Assembly (NCBI RefSeq): GCF_020552705.1
Contig: NZ_JAJBZG010000005.1
Span: 558,001 to 622,000, forward strand
Direction: 5' to 3'
DNA: 64,000 nt
Origin: Christiangramia sediminis
GTDB lineage: Bacteria > Bacteroidota > Bacteroidia > Flavobacteriales > Flavobacteriaceae
The notes beneath the pieces were generated by a model that searched no databases, was not told where the DNA came from, and saw only the letters and a list, made by a program, of their open reading frames with translations. Both the position numbers and the translations under genes were made by a program. How positions within the stretch are numbered: position 1 is the stretch's first letter; every line of letters begins with the position of its first letter. Below are positions 34,112 to 42,203 of the stretch, in pieces.

Positions 34112-34735
34112 ATGATTAATACTATAATAGATAAAGAAAAACAAGATCAATTAACTCCAGATACAGTTCTTACTGAGCTGATGGAAGGAAATAAGAGATT
34201 CACAGAAAATAAAATGCACCAGAGAAATTACGCATCTCAAATTGAAAAGACCAGCGGGGGGCAATGGCCTCAGGCTGTAGTTCTGGGATGTATAGATTCT
34301 CGTGTACCTGTTGAAACTGTTTTTGACCAGGGAGTAGGTGATATCTTTACAGCGAGGGTTGCAGGTAATTTTGAGAATACTGATATTCTTGGAAGTATGG
34401 AATACTCCTGTAAGGTTGCTGGCAGTAAACTTGTACTCGTTCTAGGTCATGAAGCTTGTGGAGCTGTTAAAGCCGCCTGTGACCATGTTGAACTTGGAAA
34501 TATCACTCATTTATTAAGTAATATCCAGCCTGCTGTGGAAGCCACTGAAACTGACGGGGAAAGAAGTTCAAAAAATGACTCTTTCGTTGCCGGGGTAGTA
34601 GAAAACAATGTGAAGCTTACCATGAACAGGATCAGGGAAAAGAGTCCTATTCTTGAGGAGATGGAAAAAAATGGAGAAATTAAGATCGTGGGAGGAGTTT
34701 ACTCGATTTCCAGCGGAAAAGTTACTTTATTATAA
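34112..34735 (+). CDS. Beta-class carbonic anhydrase
   Basis: 207 residues; interconverts CO2 and bicarbonate in the cytoplasm. Zinc ligands are visible as C60 (CIDSR, with D62/R64 dyad), H113 and C116 (GHEAC). Paired with the SulP transporter, it fits a carbon-uptake or pH module. It has its own downstream terminator. Confidence 0.92.
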   Translation: MINTIIDKEKQDQLTPDTVLTELMEGNKRFTENKMHQRNYASQIEKTSGGQWPQAVVLGCIDSRVPVETVFDQGVGDIFTARVAGNFENTDILGSMEYSCKVAGSKLVLVLGHEACGAVKAACDHVELGNITHLLSNIQPAVEATETDGERSSKNDSFVAGVVENNVKLTMNRIREKSPILEEMEKNGEIKIVGGVYSISSGKVTLL

Positions 34736-34775
34736 GACATCAAACCAGCCGGAATAGGCTATGAAAAAGAAATTT

Positions 34776-34812
34776 AAGGTCCGGTGCTGTAAAAGGTACC
34801 GGATCTTTTATT
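34776..34812 (+). terminator. Terminator of the carbonic anhydrase gene
   Basis: A 12-13 bp stem with a few G-U pairs (34776-34788 with 34795-34807) and a T-rich tail; it also faces the convergent cvpA stop. Confidence 0.75.
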
Positions 34813-35346
34813 TTATTTAAAATCCACTATTTCATCATCATCATTCAAAAGATCTCTTTCCTGTACCTGTTTAATGATAGAGGGCAATACAATGGGTGCG
34901 ATTCCTTCCACAGGTTCGTACAGGATTGATTCTTCCAGGGTTTTATCTTCAATGATCTCAATTCGTTCATTCGTAGCTTTAAAGAACATGATAATTACAC
35001 TGGCCACAAAAGCCGACTTAAGCAAGCCAAAAACTCCACCCAGTAATTTATTTACAATCCCAAGAGCCGCAAAAGCAGCGACTTTGGTTAACATTTTACC
35101 TGCCAGGGAAACCAGGAATACAATCAATACAAAGGTGATCGCAAAACTGATAAGATTGATATATTGAACTTTCCAATCTACATGATTAGAAAGAAAATTA
35201 CCTAAAAAATGAGAAAAGTGTACCGCTCCGTAAATCCCGGCTACGATTCCTATAAGCGACGCCAGTTCGGTAAGCAAACCTCTGAAAAAGCCCCGCACCA
35301 ATCCGTATAAAAGTACCAGGCTTAAAATAATATCCACCGTATTCAT
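34813..35346 (-). CDS. cvpA: CvpA-family membrane protein
   Basis: 177 residues with four hydrophobic helices and the family opening MNTVDIILSLVLLYGLVRGFFRGLLTELASLIG. In other bacteria CvpA is needed for colicin V production and envelope stress tolerance. A TATATTTG -7 box lies only 4 nt before its ATG. Divergent from the next gene. Confidence 0.85.
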   Translation of the reverse strand: MNTVDIILSLVLLYGLVRGFFRGLLTELASLIGIVAGIYGAVHFSHFLGNFLSNHVDWKVQYINLISFAITFVLIVFLVSLAGKMLTKVAAFAALGIVNKLLGGVFGLLKSAFVASVIIMFFKATNERIEIIEDKTLEESILYEPVEGIAPIVLPSIIKQVQERDLLNDDDEIVDFK

Positions 35347-35350
35347 AAAT

Positions 35351-35387
35351 CAAATATAATAATTATTAAATCTAGATGGTATCTTTG
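35351..35387. promoter_or_regulatory. Back-to-back leaderless promoters of cvpA and its divergent neighbour
   Basis: Two exact -7 boxes: TATATTTG on the minus strand (35351-35358) and TATCTTTG on the plus strand (35380-35387). Each is exactly four bases from its own ATG. The whole intergenic region is 45 bp, so each promoter's -33 zone falls on the other's -7 box. No TTG-type -33 is seen in either direction. Confidence 0.5.
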
Positions 35388-35391
35388 CAAC

Positions 35392-35748
35392 ATGGCAAGA
35401 GATGAACAATTAAAAGAGAGATGGGAAAGAGTTCAGAAAAAACTTTCTGATCAATTCGCAGATGGGGAATTAATGGAACTGGATGCTATTATTTACCTGG
35501 TTGGAGTCCAGGAATTAGGACAGCCCCACAAAAAATATAAGAAAGATCATAAAATAGATTTAATGCATATCGCTATTTGCACTTTATTAGAGCCTTATGG
35601 CTATTATGAATTTGATTTTTTTGATGATGATGGGTGGCCTCATTTTAAGATTAAAGAAGAATTACCAACGCTTAAGGCGGGTGAACAAACAGTTTTAATG
35701 AAAGAAGCGATCGTGCAATATTTTATGGAAAAAGAGTATATTTCATAA
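35392..35748 (+). CDS. Conserved hypothetical acidic protein
   Basis: 118 residues, soluble, with no signal. It shows a helical N-terminal half (ERWERVQKKLSDQF, LDAIIYLVGVQELGQ) and an aromatic/acidic motif (YGYYEFDFFDDDGWPHF). I recognise the look of a small conserved Flavobacteriaceae protein but no named family. It ends directly against the next start (no gap), so the two are likely an operon. Confidence 0.6.
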   Translation: MARDEQLKERWERVQKKLSDQFADGELMELDAIIYLVGVQELGQPHKKYKKDHKIDLMHIAICTLLEPYGYYEFDFFDDDGWPHFKIKEELPTLKAGEQTVLMKEAIVQYFMEKEYIS

Positions 35749-36444
35749 ATGAATCCCGGTATATTTTTTCTTTCTTTTCCGCAGGATAGCGGCCCTATTT
35801 ATCAGGAAACTTTGGCTGGAAGGTTGCCGGTAGAACCATTTAATACCTACAGCAATATTTTCTTTCTGATCATCATTATCTATTTCTCCCTTAGGGTATA
35901 TAGCGACTATAAGAATCATAGATTTTTGGCCTGGTGCCTGCCCATACTCTTTTTAGGATTTATAGGGGGTACGGTATATCACGCCACCAGGAGTCACGAT
36001 GTTTGGATGTATATGGATTGGTTGCCAATCGTGCTGCTTTGTCTGGCCGTTTCGGTCTATTATACCATTAAATTAAAGGCTTCCCGCAAAAAGAGGTTAC
36101 TTCTTATTTTTTTAGTTCTCTTTTTGGTATTTGGAGTCCGGTTTATTCCATTGGCTCAGCATGTAAAGACTTCAGTAGGATATATTGCTACAGCTTTAGG
36201 CCTGCTTCTACCAATCATCACCTATTTTTATACTACTAAAATGCATCATTGGGGTTATATTTTGCTTGCTTTTTTAAGTTTTGGACTGGCGATCAGCTTT
36301 AGAATACTGGATAATTTTGTTTACATCATCCCCATGGGAACTCACTGGCTATGGCATACTTTCGGAGCTTTATCTGTGTTTTTCTTAATGAATTATATTT
36401 ATAATGAAAAGCTCACCCCGGTAAGGCAGAGTTCCAATAAATAG
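35749..36444 (+). CDS. Ceramidase-like (CREST superfamily) seven-helix membrane protein
   Basis: 231 residues with about seven hydrophobic helices. Motifs fit the alkaline-ceramidase/CREST superfamily: a Glu-Pro-x-Asn-Thr-x-Ser opening (EPFNTYSN), YHATRSHDVWMYMDW with conserved His/Asp, and GTHWLWHTFGA with paired His. These would form a zinc site of an intramembrane hydrolase. Flavobacteria often make sphingolipid-like lipids, so an amide hydrolase is plausible, but the substrate is a guess. Confidence 0.6.
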   Translation: MNPGIFFLSFPQDSGPIYQETLAGRLPVEPFNTYSNIFFLIIIIYFSLRVYSDYKNHRFLAWCLPILFLGFIGGTVYHATRSHDVWMYMDWLPIVLLCLAVSVYYTIKLKASRKKRLLLIFLVLFLVFGVRFIPLAQHVKTSVGYIATALGLLLPIITYFYTTKMHHWGYILLAFLSFGLAISFRILDNFVYIIPMGTHWLWHTFGALSVFFLMNYIYNEKLTPVRQSSNK

Positions 36445-36491
36445 AAATGGAATAAGCTTTTAAAAGAAGAAGTTTTAGGCTTAAATTTTAT

Positions 36492-36499
36492 TAAATTTG
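36492..36499 (+). promoter_or_regulatory. -7 promoter box of pheS
   Basis: TAAATTTG, an exact consensus match, 22 bases before the pheS ATG. The -33 side shows only a TTTTAGG. Confidence 0.4.
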
Positions 36500-36521
36500 C
36501 GCTTCCGAAACGAAATCACCT

Positions 36522-37541
36522 ATGATCGATAAAATTAAAGGACATGTCGCTGATGTTGAAAGCTTTAATGCTAAGACAAAAGATGAGATCGAAGCTTTCC
36601 GTATTAAATATCTTGGAAAAAAAGGTATTCTGAATGAGTATTTTGCCGAATTCAAGAATGTTCCAAATGAACAAAAAAAGGAATTTGGGCAGGTTATAAA
36701 TGAACTTAAGACTGCAGCGCAGGAAAAAGTAACTATTCTTAAAGAAGAGCTGGAAAATTCCCAGGAAGAAAAAGGTGTTTACGGAGACCTTTCCAGACCT
36801 GGCGAACCTGTGGAAATAGGATCACGTCATCCCATATCTATCGTAAAGAATCAGATCACAGAGATCTTTTCAAACATAGGTTTCAACGTTTCAGAAGGAC
36901 CTGAAATGGAAGATGACTGGCATAACTTTACTGCATTGAACCTTCCGGAATATCACCCGGCCAGGGATATGCAGGATACTTTTTTCATCCAGACAGATCC
37001 TGATATTTTATTGAGAACCCACACCTCCTCTGTTCAGGTGAGATATATGGAAGAAAATAAGCCGCCAATAAGAACGATCTCCCCGGGAAGAGTTTTCAGA
37101 AATGAAGCAATTTCAGCAAGATCACATTGTATTTTCCACCAGGTGGAAGGTTTATATATAGACAAGGATGTTTCTTTTGCCGACATGAAGCAAACCATTC
37201 TTTATTTTACGAAACAATTGTTCGGAAAATCAAAAATTCGATTAAGACCTTCCTATTTTCCATTTACAGAGCCAAGTGCAGAGGTAGATGTTTATTGGGG
37301 ACTGGAAACAGAAACCGATTATCGTATCACCAAAGGAACCGGCTGGCTAGAGATCATGGGCTGCGGAATGGTAGACCCTAATGTTTTAAGAAATTGTAAT
37401 ATTGACCCGCAGGAATATTCTGGTTTTGCATTTGGTATGGGGATAGAACGGATTGCGATGTTGCTATATCAAATTGAAGATATCAGGATGTTCTATGAGA
37501 ACGATCTTAGATTTCTTGAACAATTTAAATCAGCTTTATAA
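36522..37541 (+). CDS. pheS: Phenylalanyl-tRNA synthetase alpha subunit
   Basis: 339 residues; class II synthetase subunit that charges tRNA-Phe, acting as an alpha2beta2 enzyme. N-terminal coiled arm (1-85), then the catalytic core with [56 protein letters not shown], and the motif 3 region [13 protein letters not shown]. The beta subunit is not in the window. Its stop overlaps the next ATG by one base (TAATG). Confidence 0.95.
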   Translation: MIDKIKGHVADVESFNAKTKDEIEAFRIKYLGKKGILNEYFAEFKNVPNEQKKEFGQVINELKTAAQEKVTILKEELENSQEEKGVYGDLSRPGEPVEIGSRHPISIVKNQITEIFSNIGFNVSEGPEMEDDWHNFTALNLPEYHPARDMQDTFFIQTDPDILLRTHTSSVQVRYMEENKPPIRTISPGRVFRNEAISARSHCIFHQVEGLYIDKDVSFADMKQTILYFTKQLFGKSKIRLRPSYFPFTEPSAEVDVYWGLETETDYRITKGTGWLEIMGCGMVDPNVLRNCNIDPQEYSGFAFGMGIERIAMLLYQIEDIRMFYENDLRFLEQFKSAL

Positions 37542-37717
37542 TGAAGAAATATAGCATATTGATCCTTGGAGCAATCATCCTGGGAATTATCATTTACGTG
37601 ACCTTTGTGATTGCTTTAATAAAAATAACTTTGGGATTAATATTGTTGGCAGTAGCTGCCGTGGTATTATATTTTCTTTGGAGAAAAATCAAGTCGAAAG
37701 CAGAAGATACGTTTTGA
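37541..37717 (+). CDS. 58-residue membrane protein in the pheS operon
   Basis: A short frame whose ATG shares a base with the pheS stop. The product has two adjacent hydrophobic stretches (about residues 5-27 and 29-46) and a basic tail (WRKIKSKAEDTF), a typical small membrane protein. Its stop overlaps the TTG start of the following gene. The tight coupling on both sides supports it as real. Function unknown. Confidence 0.6.
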   Translation: MKKYSILILGAIILGIIIYVTFVIALIKITLGLILLAVAAVVLYFLWRKIKSKAEDTF

Positions 37718-38109
37718 AAAAGGATATTATAACTCCAGAGGTAAAAGATGTTCATGTGGCAGCCGTAAAGGTCTACAATGAGCAATTTGAAACCTATGAA
37801 TGGAATGCTTATCTTATAAATAATACGAATAAAGCTTTGGAGATGGTGCTAATTGTTTCCAGGGGTTTTGATAAAAAGCGGGAAACCTCATTAATGAGGC
37901 ATAAAATTCAGATACTTCCTGCTAAGAATTTCGCAAAAATAGAATTTCTACAGGAGGATGTTCTTCAGCTGAATAATGACTTTAAGGTGACTTATTTTGA
38001 GGATTCAAGAATGATGGAGAAAAACTTTTTGTTTAAACCGAATAGTATTCGGGAATCTGCTGCAGTGTCCCTACCCATTATTCCTGAAAAAGGAATTCTG
38101 GCAACATAG
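37714..38109 (+). CDS. Conserved hypothetical protein downstream of pheS
   Basis: 131 residues from a TTG start (MKKDIITPEVKDVHVA) that overlaps the previous stop by two bases. I prefer this to a TTG 36 bases further upstream, which would run inside the small membrane protein. Soluble; motifs EWNAYLINNTNKALEMVLIVSRGF and ILPAKNFAKIEFLQED. In my memory, homologues follow pheS in many Flavobacteriaceae and are sometimes mislabelled as the synthetase subunit. Function unknown. Confidence 0.6.
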   Translation: MKKDIITPEVKDVHVAAVKVYNEQFETYEWNAYLINNTNKALEMVLIVSRGFDKKRETSLMRHKIQILPAKNFAKIEFLQEDVLQLNNDFKVTYFEDSRMMEKNFLFKPNSIRESAAVSLPIIPEKGILAT

Positions 38110-38129
38110 ATCTCTTTAAAAAATTTCAT

Positions 38130-38168
38130 AAAAAAAAAGCCCCGGAATATATTCCAGAGGCTTTCTTA
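38130..38168 (-). terminator. Terminator between convergent genes, mainly for the minus strand
   Basis: Stem 38136-38141 with 38159-38164 and an inner 5-bp stem (GGAAT/ATTCC), followed on the minus strand by eight or more U. The plus-strand side is also T-rich. Confidence 0.7.
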
Positions 38169-38188
38169 TTGAAATAGATTAACCGAAT

Positions 38189-39883
38189 CTAATCAAACTT
38201 GTTATTCAGGTCTTCGAATTCACCAATAACAGCTCCACCGCTATTGATCTGTACTTTTCCTGAAACGTATATCTTCGAGTCATCTCCAACGAATTCTAAT
38301 GTTCCCTCGCTGGCGATTTGCAGATCACCGTGGATCTCTACAGTACCTTCCACCTTAAAGATGCTATTTGCACTGATCACGAGGTTCTCTGAAGATCTGT
38401 GATTACCAAGTTTAAAGTTTCCTACAAGGTTAATTCTGGAATCACTGCTTAGGTTAGCGCTTTTCTCAACAAGCATTTCTCCACAGAAGTTCAAAATTCC
38501 GTTCACATTTAAATGTTTCAGAGTCATGATTCCGTTATAAGAGAATTCCTCTCCTGATGCAATGGTGAAGTTTTTATCCCCGGTATAAGGATTAAAATCC
38601 CCACAAGCTAGAAAACTTCCTGTTTCTTCATCAACTGCTGGAGTAATCACCTTTAAGATCTTTAGTCCGCTTCCAGACGCTACATAAATATATTCTCCTT
38701 TAGCCTGAACAAAGTTTGCACTTCCCTGGATCTCAGCGATCCCTTCGGCAACCGGGTTTAAAGTTTCGTTTAGCTTAATGATATCAAGACCGGCACCACC
38801 GTTAGCCATATAAATAAAGTTCCCATCGGTAGAAACAGCATTGGTCACCTTGTCTTCGAGATTAATTTCAGCTGCCTCGGGATTCACTTTTAATGGAAGG
38901 CTGGCTAGTTTTGCTCCAGCTTCAAAATTGTAGATCCCTACTCCCTGAGAACCTTCAGAAACCAATACATTGTCACCATACCAGGTGATGGTTCTTTTAG
39001 ATTCAGCAGCTAGAGGAGCGGTACTAATTTTAGAGATAAGTTCAAAACTGTCATTTATGGTAAAGTTCATCAGACCGTCAACACCACTCAATACTGCTAA
39101 CGTATTATTCTTTAGAGCAGCATATCTAAGATCCCCGATTTCTTCAGTAAAGTTACCGTCAAATGCGGTCATAATTCCGGGATATTCTAATTTACTAATC
39201 GCCCCGGCATCTCCACTTATAGAGATAGCTTCTCCATTATAAGGCAGGATATGTACACCAGCGTTACCCTGATTTCCATAATCAAGATTAGAGATAGGAT
39301 TTACTCTAGGATCATCGCTTTCGTTACTAAAGGACTGATCAAGATCTCCATTTGCCAATTCAAGGTAACCCATTAAAGAGCGTCTACCTGTACCTCTGTT
39401 ATCTTTAGCAGAAGCTCCGGTAAATACCAGGTAGTTGTTATTATCTACAAATAGCGAATTGATGTCCGCGATACTCGTGGTTAACCTGCTTACTAATTCA
39501 GGATTATATTTATCGCTAATATTTACAACGTCTATGGCTCCAAGGTAGGTTGCACCTTCTTTATTATAAGAAATGTAGGCGAAATCCCCATTAACATCTA
39601 CATGGGTAGCACGTAAGGCGGTACCATCTAGCACTGGCGGCTCTAAAGAAGCGATTTGCTCGATCCCGAAGACCGAACCAGCTTTCATACCTCTGTTATT
39701 CGTAATATTTGCAACTCCTACTACTCCAGTTTCGTTGAAGTTGATGGCCTGCTGTAATTCTGAGGCATCTGTAGAAATGTTATAATCTGATTGTTCCTGA
39801 GTTTCAGCTGGAGAATCCTCTGTCTGACACGAATTGAAAATTAAAGCCGAAAAAAGGCTTAGGCCAAGTAATCTTTTGTTCAT
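38189..39883 (-). CDS. Lipoprotein with a beta-propeller (LVIVD-like) and a C-terminal strand-repeat domain
   Basis: 564 residues. Lipobox FNSC near residue 19. Residues about 60-415 look like a beta-propeller with repeated strands (DFAYISYNKEGATYLGAIDVVN, NFIYMANGGAGLDIIKL, EYIYVASGSGLKILKV), resembling LVIVD-type repeats. The last 135 residues (from ACGDFNPYTGDKNFTI) form a repetitive strand domain that is shared with the smaller lipoprotein encoded 182 bases upstream. Probably displayed on the outer membrane; function unknown. It has its own promoter and terminator. Confidence 0.65.
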   Translation of the reverse strand: MNKRLLGLSLFSALIFNSCQTEDSPAETQEQSDYNISTDASELQQAINFNETGVVGVANITNNRGMKAGSVFGIEQIASLEPPVLDGTALRATHVDVNGDFAYISYNKEGATYLGAIDVVNISDKYNPELVSRLTTSIADINSLFVDNNNYLVFTGASAKDNRGTGRRSLMGYLELANGDLDQSFSNESDDPRVNPISNLDYGNQGNAGVHILPYNGEAISISGDAGAISKLEYPGIMTAFDGNFTEEIGDLRYAALKNNTLAVLSGVDGLMNFTINDSFELISKISTAPLAAESKRTITWYGDNVLVSEGSQGVGIYNFEAGAKLASLPLKVNPEAAEINLEDKVTNAVSTDGNFIYMANGGAGLDIIKLNETLNPVAEGIAEIQGSANFVQAKGEYIYVASGSGLKILKVITPAVDEETGSFLACGDFNPYTGDKNFTIASGEEFSYNGIMTLKHLNVNGILNFCGEMLVEKSANLSSDSRINLVGNFKLGNHRSSENLVISANSIFKVEGTVEIHGDLQIASEGTLEFVGDDSKIYVSGKVQINSGGAVIGEFEDLNNKFD

Positions 39884-39915
39884 AAGTAGTTAGTTTATTT
39901 AGGTATTTGGGCAGG

Positions 39916-39945
39916 TAAAAATAGTAATTAAACTGAATAATCAAA
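39916..39945 (-). promoter_or_regulatory. Promoter of the propeller lipoprotein
   Basis: Minus strand: TTTG (39942-39945), an 18-nt spacer, then TATTTTTA (39916-39923), one base off the -7 consensus. Confidence 0.55.
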
Positions 39946-40013
39946 GAGAAACTCCTTGAACTACAGTACTTTTCGATAAAGTGTAAGAAAAGTCCGATAA
40001 GAAAATTCATTCC

Positions 40014-40043
40014 AATAAAAAAGCCGACTTATTAGTCGGCTTT
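40014..40043 (-). terminator. Terminator of the small strand-repeat lipoprotein
   Basis: A perfect 10-bp stem (40020-40029 with 40034-40043) and 4-nt loop; six U follow on the minus strand. Confidence 0.85.
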
Positions 40044-40065
40044 CTATCTATTTAAATACTAGCGA

Positions 40066-40716
40066 TTAATGCTCGTGATCATCGTGGTTATGTTCTTCAG
40101 CAGTATAAACATTATACTCTCCTCTCAAGAAAGAATATTCAGCTGTTCTAACCTCACCCATTACCCATAGGTAGTTATGTTCCAGGTCTTCGTTTAGAAA
40201 TTGTAGGGTAGCACCAGTGTTAAGGATAAGATCTCCAGTTACGATTAATGCTCCATTTATTTCTAAATGTCCTCCATAATTAATTACAAGATCTTTTGGT
40301 TTTTCTTCGGTTCCAACTGTCATAAGTCCAACAGTAGTTAAGACACCATTTCTTCTGATAATTGCGTCTTTTTCAATGTTTATTTCACCGCAAATATTAA
40401 GGTCTCCTCCAACGCGTAAGTTTTGAACCTCCACTTTTTGACCATAGTCAAAAGATTCTCCTTTCATTATATTCATATTGGCCGGTCCTGTATATGCGGG
40501 AAATATGTCACAGTCTTCAAATCCGTTTTTCAGAAAGCCTGGTTCGTGGATTGCAGTTATAAAGCCTGGTTCGTGAATTTTGTTTACCTGTGAGTCCTTC
40601 GATTCTTTTTCTACGGAAACTTCATTAGTTGGTAGCTCTTCTGTAACAGAATCTGTCTGGCATCCTACCAGAAAAATTCCCAGTCCAAGACTTAGCATTA
40701 ACACTTTTTTGTTCAT
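40066..40716 (-). CDS. Lipoprotein with a strand-repeat domain and His-rich tail
   Basis: 216 residues with lipobox LVGC (Cys 19). A short linker carries the peptide HEPGF twice (residues 48-52 and 57-61). Residues about 69-200 are a repetitive strand domain (LRVGGDLNICGEINIEKDA, HLEINGALIVTGDLILNTGATLQF) clearly homologous to the C-terminus of the neighbouring propeller lipoprotein. The strand pattern recalls bactofilin-like or other right-handed beta-helix folds. The tail EEHNHDDHEH could bind metal. Function unknown. Confidence 0.65.
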   Translation of the reverse strand: MNKKVLMLSLGLGIFLVGCQTDSVTEELPTNEVSVEKESKDSQVNKIHEPGFITAIHEPGFLKNGFEDCDIFPAYTGPANMNIMKGESFDYGQKVEVQNLRVGGDLNICGEINIEKDAIIRRNGVLTTVGLMTVGTEEKPKDLVINYGGHLEINGALIVTGDLILNTGATLQFLNEDLEHNYLWVMGEVRTAEYSFLRGEYNVYTAEEHNHDDHEH

Positions 40717-40747
40717 GATAATAGGTTTGATTAGAATTTGGTTGGTG

Positions 40748-40781
40748 TAAAGATACTGGATAATTCGATAACTTTAACAAA
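40748..40781 (-). promoter_or_regulatory. Promoter of the small strand-repeat lipoprotein
   Basis: Minus strand: TTTG (40778-40781), a 22-nt spacer, then TATCTTTA (40748-40755), one base off the -7 consensus. Confidence 0.45.
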
Positions 40782-40844
40782 ATATTCGCTGAAAAGTATA
40801 ATTTTCAAGTAGTTAACAATTAATGAAGTAAGAAAATTCTTAGG

Positions 40845-41846
40845 CTAATCCAGTTTATCCACTAATTTATTGAATACTGTTTTAGGGTTTTTACCCTCAT
40901 AAAGTATCGCGTAAACTGCATTTATGATAGGAGTTTTAGCCTTAGATTTCTGATTCTGATTTATCTTATATGCGCTTTCTGTAGCATAATAGCCTTCAGC
41001 AATCATACTCATTTCCATCTGGGCACTTTTCACCGTATAACCTTTACCAATCATATTACCGAACATGCGGTTACGGCTAAAAATTGAATACCCGGTGACT
41101 AAAAGATCGCCCAGGTAAGCAGAATCGTTAATATTCCGCTTCATTTTGTGCACTTTCTTGATGAATTTTTTCATTTCGCGTATCGCATTGCTCATAAGAA
41201 CACTCTGGAAGTTATCTCCATAGCCTAATCCGTGAGCAATTCCAGCAGCAATGGCGTAAATATTTTTTAGTACCGCAGCATATTCTGTCCCGATGACATC
41301 GTCGCTAATTTTACAGGTGATATAATCACTTCCCAGGTATCCCGCTACGATTTCTGCCTTTTTCTCATCCTGACAGGCCACGGTGAGATAAGAAAGCCTT
41401 TCCAGGGCAACTTCTTCTGCATGACAGGGTCCGGTTAGAATCCCGATATTTTCCATAGGCACTTCAAAATATTCATTGAAATGCTCCCCAACAATTAAAC
41501 TTGTTTCAGGAACAATACCTTTAATAGCTGAAAATACGATCTTGTCCTTTAATGGAGTTGTAAGGGCATCTAATTCCCGTTTTAAGAATGCTGAAGGAAT
41601 AGCAAAAATAATATAATCTGAAGCTGCAACAGTTTCGTTGATATCGTTGCTAAGATTAAGCTGGTTTACATCAAATTCAACCGAACTTAAATAATTAGGA
41701 TTGTGATCCTGTTTTTTTATGTGTTCAATGGCATAAACACTGCGCATATACCAATTAACCTGATCCAGGTTCTCACATAACATTTTAACAATTGCAGTAG
41801 CCCAGCTACCACCACCAATAACACCAAAACGCGGAGTTTTATCCAT
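40845..41846 (-). CDS. gpsA: NAD(P)H-dependent glycerol-3-phosphate dehydrogenase
   Basis: 333 residues; makes sn-glycerol 3-phosphate for phospholipids. Rossmann motif GVIGGGSWATA near the N-terminus, then NPNYLS, GPCHAEEVA, and the catalytic-lysine region EYAAVLKNIYAIAAGIAHGLGYGDN. A TATTTTTG -7 box (41866-41873, minus strand) precedes it by 19 bases. Confidence 0.94.
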   Translation of the reverse strand: MDKTPRFGVIGGGSWATAIVKMLCENLDQVNWYMRSVYAIEHIKKQDHNPNYLSSVEFDVNQLNLSNDINETVAASDYIIFAIPSAFLKRELDALTTPLKDKIVFSAIKGIVPETSLIVGEHFNEYFEVPMENIGILTGPCHAEEVALERLSYLTVACQDEKKAEIVAGYLGSDYITCKISDDVIGTEYAAVLKNIYAIAAGIAHGLGYGDNFQSVLMSNAIREMKKFIKKVHKMKRNINDSAYLGDLLVTGYSIFSRNRMFGNMIGKGYTVKSAQMEMSMIAEGYYATESAYKINQNQKSKAKTPIINAVYAILYEGKNPKTVFNKLVDKLD

Positions 41847-42203
41847 ATAATTACATTCTCTTTTTCAAAAATAGTCAAATTTGGAAGTTTTTAAAGTTTT
41901 TCGCTTTTAAACCTGCATAATATTGCGAATATTCTAATCATTTCATTACAAACTTTAACATGCCTGAATACTTCTTTATACAATCTATCTAAAATCTCCC
42001 CGTTATTAAACTGTTCTTCCTGTTCATCTTTTCATGAAGAACACTTGTTAGTTTTTTTTGGTTGGTTATTTAGTTGAAAAGACCGTTTCACGAGAAGCGG
42101 TCTTTTTAATTTTGGATGAAATTTTTGAAAACTTTAGGATTGGTACAAGTATTAAAACTGATTCACTTTTGTACATTTAAGTAACTAACTATAAATCATA
42201 AAA
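41847..42203. other. 357-base gap with two hairpins and no gene; possible small RNA
   Basis: No credible coding frame. One hairpin pairs 42012-42019 with 42036-42043 and is followed by eight T (42052-42059). A second pairs 42077-42089 with 42094-42106, with a T run. Both point along the plus strand, yet no plus-strand gene precedes them for more than 3.9 kb. A short non-coding transcript from this gap would explain them. I could not find a clear promoter for it. Confidence 0.35.
42077..42109 (+). terminator. Orphan intrinsic terminator
   Basis: 13-bp stem (42077-42089 with 42094-42106; one U-G pair), 4-nt loop ACGA, T run. The nearest gene upstream on the left is on the opposite strand. Confidence 0.75.
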
